Source of the DNA: an uncultured Aquificaceae bacterium
GTDB taxonomy: Bacteria; Aquificota; Aquificia; Aquificales; Aquificaceae
Assembly (NCBI GenBank): GCA_938048815.1
Contig: CALIUI010000114.1
Location: 1-35,363 of the forward strand
Reading direction: 5' to 3'
DNA: 35,363 nt
Below, in pieces: positions 33,073 through 35,363 of the stretch. Numbering within the stretch: position 1 is the first letter of the stretch; every line of letters begins with the position of its first letter. The translations under genes were made by a program, and so were the position numbers. The notes beneath the pieces were generated by a model, which worked only from the letters and a program-made list of their open reading frames with translations, was not told the origin of the DNA and searched no databases.

Positions 33073-35363
33073 ATGCATGAACTTGCTAAGCCCTTTTTAA
33101 AGTCTTGTGCCGAAGAGACAGAGGCAGAAAGGGTTGGTTATTGGAGCGTAGGAGAGGAGGTAATCTTTTGCGAAAGTATGTACGTGAAAGAAAAGAAGGA
33201 ATTTACAAGGGGCACTTTCTTTTATAAGGAAGGGTGCAAAAGTTTCTTGGAGGCTTTGGAAAGGGAAGGGATCTTTGAAAGCAAAAGGGCTCAAGAGGAT
33301 GAGAGGATAGGAGAATGTATGGGTGAATATCTAAGGGCTAACAACACCAACATGCTTCTCTGCTTTGGTGTATGGTTTGAAGGAAGGTTAGTAGGTTTTT
33401 TGACCCTTGAAAAGTCCCAAAGAAGACAATGGATCATTTTTGAATTTTACAAGGTCCTTTATACAACCAGCCTAATAAGCCTTTTGTTTGAAAAGCAAAA
33501 GGGAGATTTCCTTTTAAGGATGTATAAAACCCTGTACTCTGTGAACAATCTTATTTTAAACGTCAAAGAGAGGGAAGAGCTTTTTAGTTGGTTCTGTAGG
33601 ATTGCGGTGGAAGAGGGTATGTTTAGAATGGTTTGGGTGGGGCTTTTGGATGAGAAGGGGAACGTGGTTCCAGTGGCTTCTGCGGGCTATGGGGAGGACT
33701 ATCTAAGCTGGCTAAGGATAAATATATACGACGAGATAACCAAAAAGGAGCCAACGGCGACCGCCATAAGGGAGGGCAAGATTCAGATTAACAATGATAC
33801 AGAAACAAACCCAGCCATGGCTCCCTTCCGTGAAAAGATGTTAAAGAGGGGATACCTTTCAAGCTGTGCCTTCCCCATAAGCTTTAAGGGAAAGGTAATA
33901 GGTGCCATAAACCTTTACTCCGATAAGAAGAACTTCTTTAGTGAAGAGGTAATAAAGCTTGTGGAAGAGTTGGGAGGGTATCTATCCTTTGCCCTTGAGT
34001 ATATGGAAACCCTAAGGACAAAAAATATCCTATACCTTGCAGTAGAGGATATTAAAGACTGGGTAATTATGACAGACAAGAAGGGATACATTGAATACGC
34101 AAACCCCGCCGTTGAAGAGATATCGGGCTATAAAAGAGAGGAGATCATAGGGAAAAAGACTTCTATATTCAAATCTGGGTTGCACTCAGAGGACTTTTAC
34201 AAAAAACTTTGGGATACTATCCTTTCTGGGAATATCTTCAGTGATGTTTTTATAAACAGAAGAAAGGATGGTAGCCTTTTTTACCTTAGCTCAAGGATAA
34301 CACCCATAAAGGATGAAAAAGGAAAAATAGTAGGTTTTATAGCCGTGGGTAGAGATATAACACAGTTTAGAGAGATAGAGGAAAAGCTAAAATACCTTTC
34401 AAGCTATGACCCTCTTACAGGCACTGCAAACAGAAATTACTTTTTTGAAGTCTTGGATTCTGCCATAAAGGAAGGTGGGACTATAGTCATAGCTGTAGTA
34501 GATATATACAACCTCTCCCGTATAAACTTTTTGTATGGATATTCTACGGGAGATAAATATCTACTTTCCCTTGCAAAAAAGCTGTCAAAGGTTGGAGATT
34601 TTTGCGGACGCTATGGAAGTGACGAGTTTATGCTCTTTAAAAGGTTAAAGTATACAAAGGAGTTTGAAAAATTTGTGGATGACATCCTTAAAGTAGGAGA
34701 AGAAATAAGGCTAACTTTAAGAGTGGGCTTTTCTCTTTTCCCTTTGGATGATTCAGACCCTTATAGTCTTGTAGAAAAGGCTATGTATGCCCTAAAGAGT
34801 GCAAAGTCTGCCACAAACTTTTATGCCTTTTATATCAAGCATGAGGAAGATGAGATACTAAGGAGTTTAAAAATGGAAGAAGAATTAAGCCATGCCTTGG
34901 AAAGGGGAGAGTTCCTTCTTTATTTCCAACCCTATTACAGCTCAAAGGATTATAAAGTAGAGGGGGCGGAGACTCTTTTAAGGTGGAACTCCAAAAGCTT
35001 TGGACTTTTGCCCGCAGGGAAGTTTATCCATCTTATCCAAAAGAGAAAGGAGCTTATGGATAAAATGGAGTATTGGGTATTTGAAACCGCCATAAGGCTT
35101 ATAAAGACCCATTCTATAAAAATCCCCATATCTATAAACCTATCACCCCTTCATATAGAGGAAAGCTTTTGCGGTTATATTAAATCTCTATTGGAAAAAT
35201 ATGAGGTTAGCCCCAATCTTATAGATATAGAGATAACAGAAGAATCTGTGATAAAAGACACGGATAAGGCTTTAAAGGTTCTTAAAATGTTAAAAGAGTA
35301 TGGATTAAAGATAGTTCTTGATGATTTTGGAGTTATGTATTCTTCTCTTTCCCTTCTTTCCAA
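33073..35363 (+). CDS. GAF-GAF-PAS-GGDEF-EAL cyclic-di-GMP signalling protein (3' end cut by window)
   Basis: At least 763 residues, open to the right edge. Residues ~5-120 and ~165-315 are GAF-like, ~325-440 PAS (YIEYANPAVEEISGY), ~445-595 GGDEF (DPLTGTANRNYFF), from ~605 EAL. The GGDEF motif reads G515-S-D-E-F; the usual RxxD inhibitory site is not evident. The EAL motif reads E633-T-L (GAETLLRW), with INLSP, EITEES and DDFG retained but VMYSSL for the usual TGYSSL. I infer phosphodiesterase activity with a weak or regulatory GGDEF. The start is uncertain: a better leaderless ATG at 33018 would be in frame if the GGGG at 33023-33026 had one G fewer. Confidence 0.85.
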   Translation, partial: MHELAKPFLKSCAEETEAERVGYWSVGEEVIFCESMYVKEKKEFTRGTFFYKEGCKSFLEALEREGIFESKRAQEDERIGECMGEYLRANNTNMLLCFGVWFEGRLVGFLTLEKSQRRQWIIFEFYKVLYTTSLISLLFEKQKGDFLLRMYKTLYSVNNLILNVKEREELFSWFCRIAVEEGMFRMVWVGLLDEKGNVVPVASAGYGEDYLSWLRINIYDEITKKEPTATAIREGKIQINNDTETNPAMAPFREKMLKRGYLSSCAFPISFKGKVIGAINLYSDKKNFFSEEVIKLVEELGGYLSFALEYMETLRTKNILYLAVEDIKDWVIMTDKKGYIEYANPAVEEISGYKREEIIGKKTSIFKSGLHSEDFYKKLWDTILSGNIFSDVFINRRKDGSLFYLSSRITPIKDEKGKIVGFIAVGRDITQFREIEEKLKYLSSYDPLTGTANRNYFFEVLDSAIKEGGTIVIAVVDIYNLSRINFLYGYSTGDKYLLSLAKKLSKVGDFCGRYGSDEFMLFKRLKYTKEFEKFVDDILKVGEEIRLTLRVGFSLFPLDDSDPYSLVEKAMYALKSAKSATNFYAFYIKHEEDEILRSLKMEEELSHALERGEFLLYFQPYYSSKDYKVEGAETLLRWNSKSFGLLPAGKFIHLIQKRKELMDKMEYWVFETAIRLIKTHSIKIPISINLSPLHIEESFCGYIKSLLEKYEVSPNLIDIEITEESVIKDTDKALKVLKMLKEYGLKIVLDDFGVMYSSLSLLS

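Overview
The window looks like a chromosomal segment of a thermophilic bacterium of the Aquificae, probably Aquificaceae (Hydrogenobacter/Thermocrinis-like). I infer this from heavy AGG/AGA arginine and ATA isoleucine use, very tight gene packing with many 4-nt ATGA overlaps, a roughly 50-residue insert in the first nucleotide-binding domain of SecA, and the mix of autotroph-type housekeeping genes. No rRNA, tRNA, CRISPR array, intact insertion sequence or prophage was seen.

Layout. 1-2708: a divergent gene cut by the left edge, a coiled-coil/TM protein, a secreted metallo-beta-lactamase-fold hydrolase and rimO. 2722-4322 (minus): lapA-like and argH. 4476-5218: a cold-shock gene and two tandem, overlapping tatA genes. 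5215-6942 (minus): panC-ribH-nusB. 7003-10876 (plus): a seven-gene operon around an unusual P-type ATPase. 10873-15107 (minus): a small gene, then a three-gene glycosyltransferase operon. 15188-16555 (minus): thiC. 16657-17893 (plus): M23 peptidase and bactofilin. 17896-19788 (minus): acs. 20062-22166 (plus): CpoB-like lipoprotein, uppS, cdsA. 22264-24710 (minus): an HTH-NosL-like fusion and a NuoG-like protein. 24877-27087 (plus): bioF and a Sua5/YrdC protein, separated by about 400 bp of decayed sequence. 27002-30523 (minus): secA and a HepT/MntA toxin-antitoxin pair. 30605-32886 (minus): feoAB. 33073 to the right edge (plus): a GAF-PAS-GGDEF-EAL signalling protein.

The strongest new signal is regulatory. 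Three promoters (before 7003, 11079 and 15107) carry tandem 7-bp CTTAAC-type half-sites with exact 11-bp periodicity. In all three the last half-site is followed by 9 nt and then a -10 hexamer, which is the geometry of a PhoB/PhoP (phosphate-starvation) box. They would place the P-type ATPase operon, a small unknown gene, and an operon of a polysaccharide-deacetylase-like protein, a PHP-glycosyltransferase fusion and a second glycosyltransferase in one putative phosphate regulon. Replacement of phospholipids by glycolipids is the obvious hypothesis. The ATPase lacks the usual CPC metal motif (it has DYHTG) and is surrounded by small membrane or coiled-coil partners and an SCP2-like protein.

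Other signals: at least a dozen transcription units have a -10 hexamer only 6-10 nt from the ATG, which predicts widespread leaderless mRNAs at operon heads while internal genes keep AGGAGG sites. A 20-bp motif (AATTTCTCACYSGGCGTRTA) recurs immediately upstream of three promoters. Two diverged copies of a ~130-bp sequence look like relics of one mobile-element gene.
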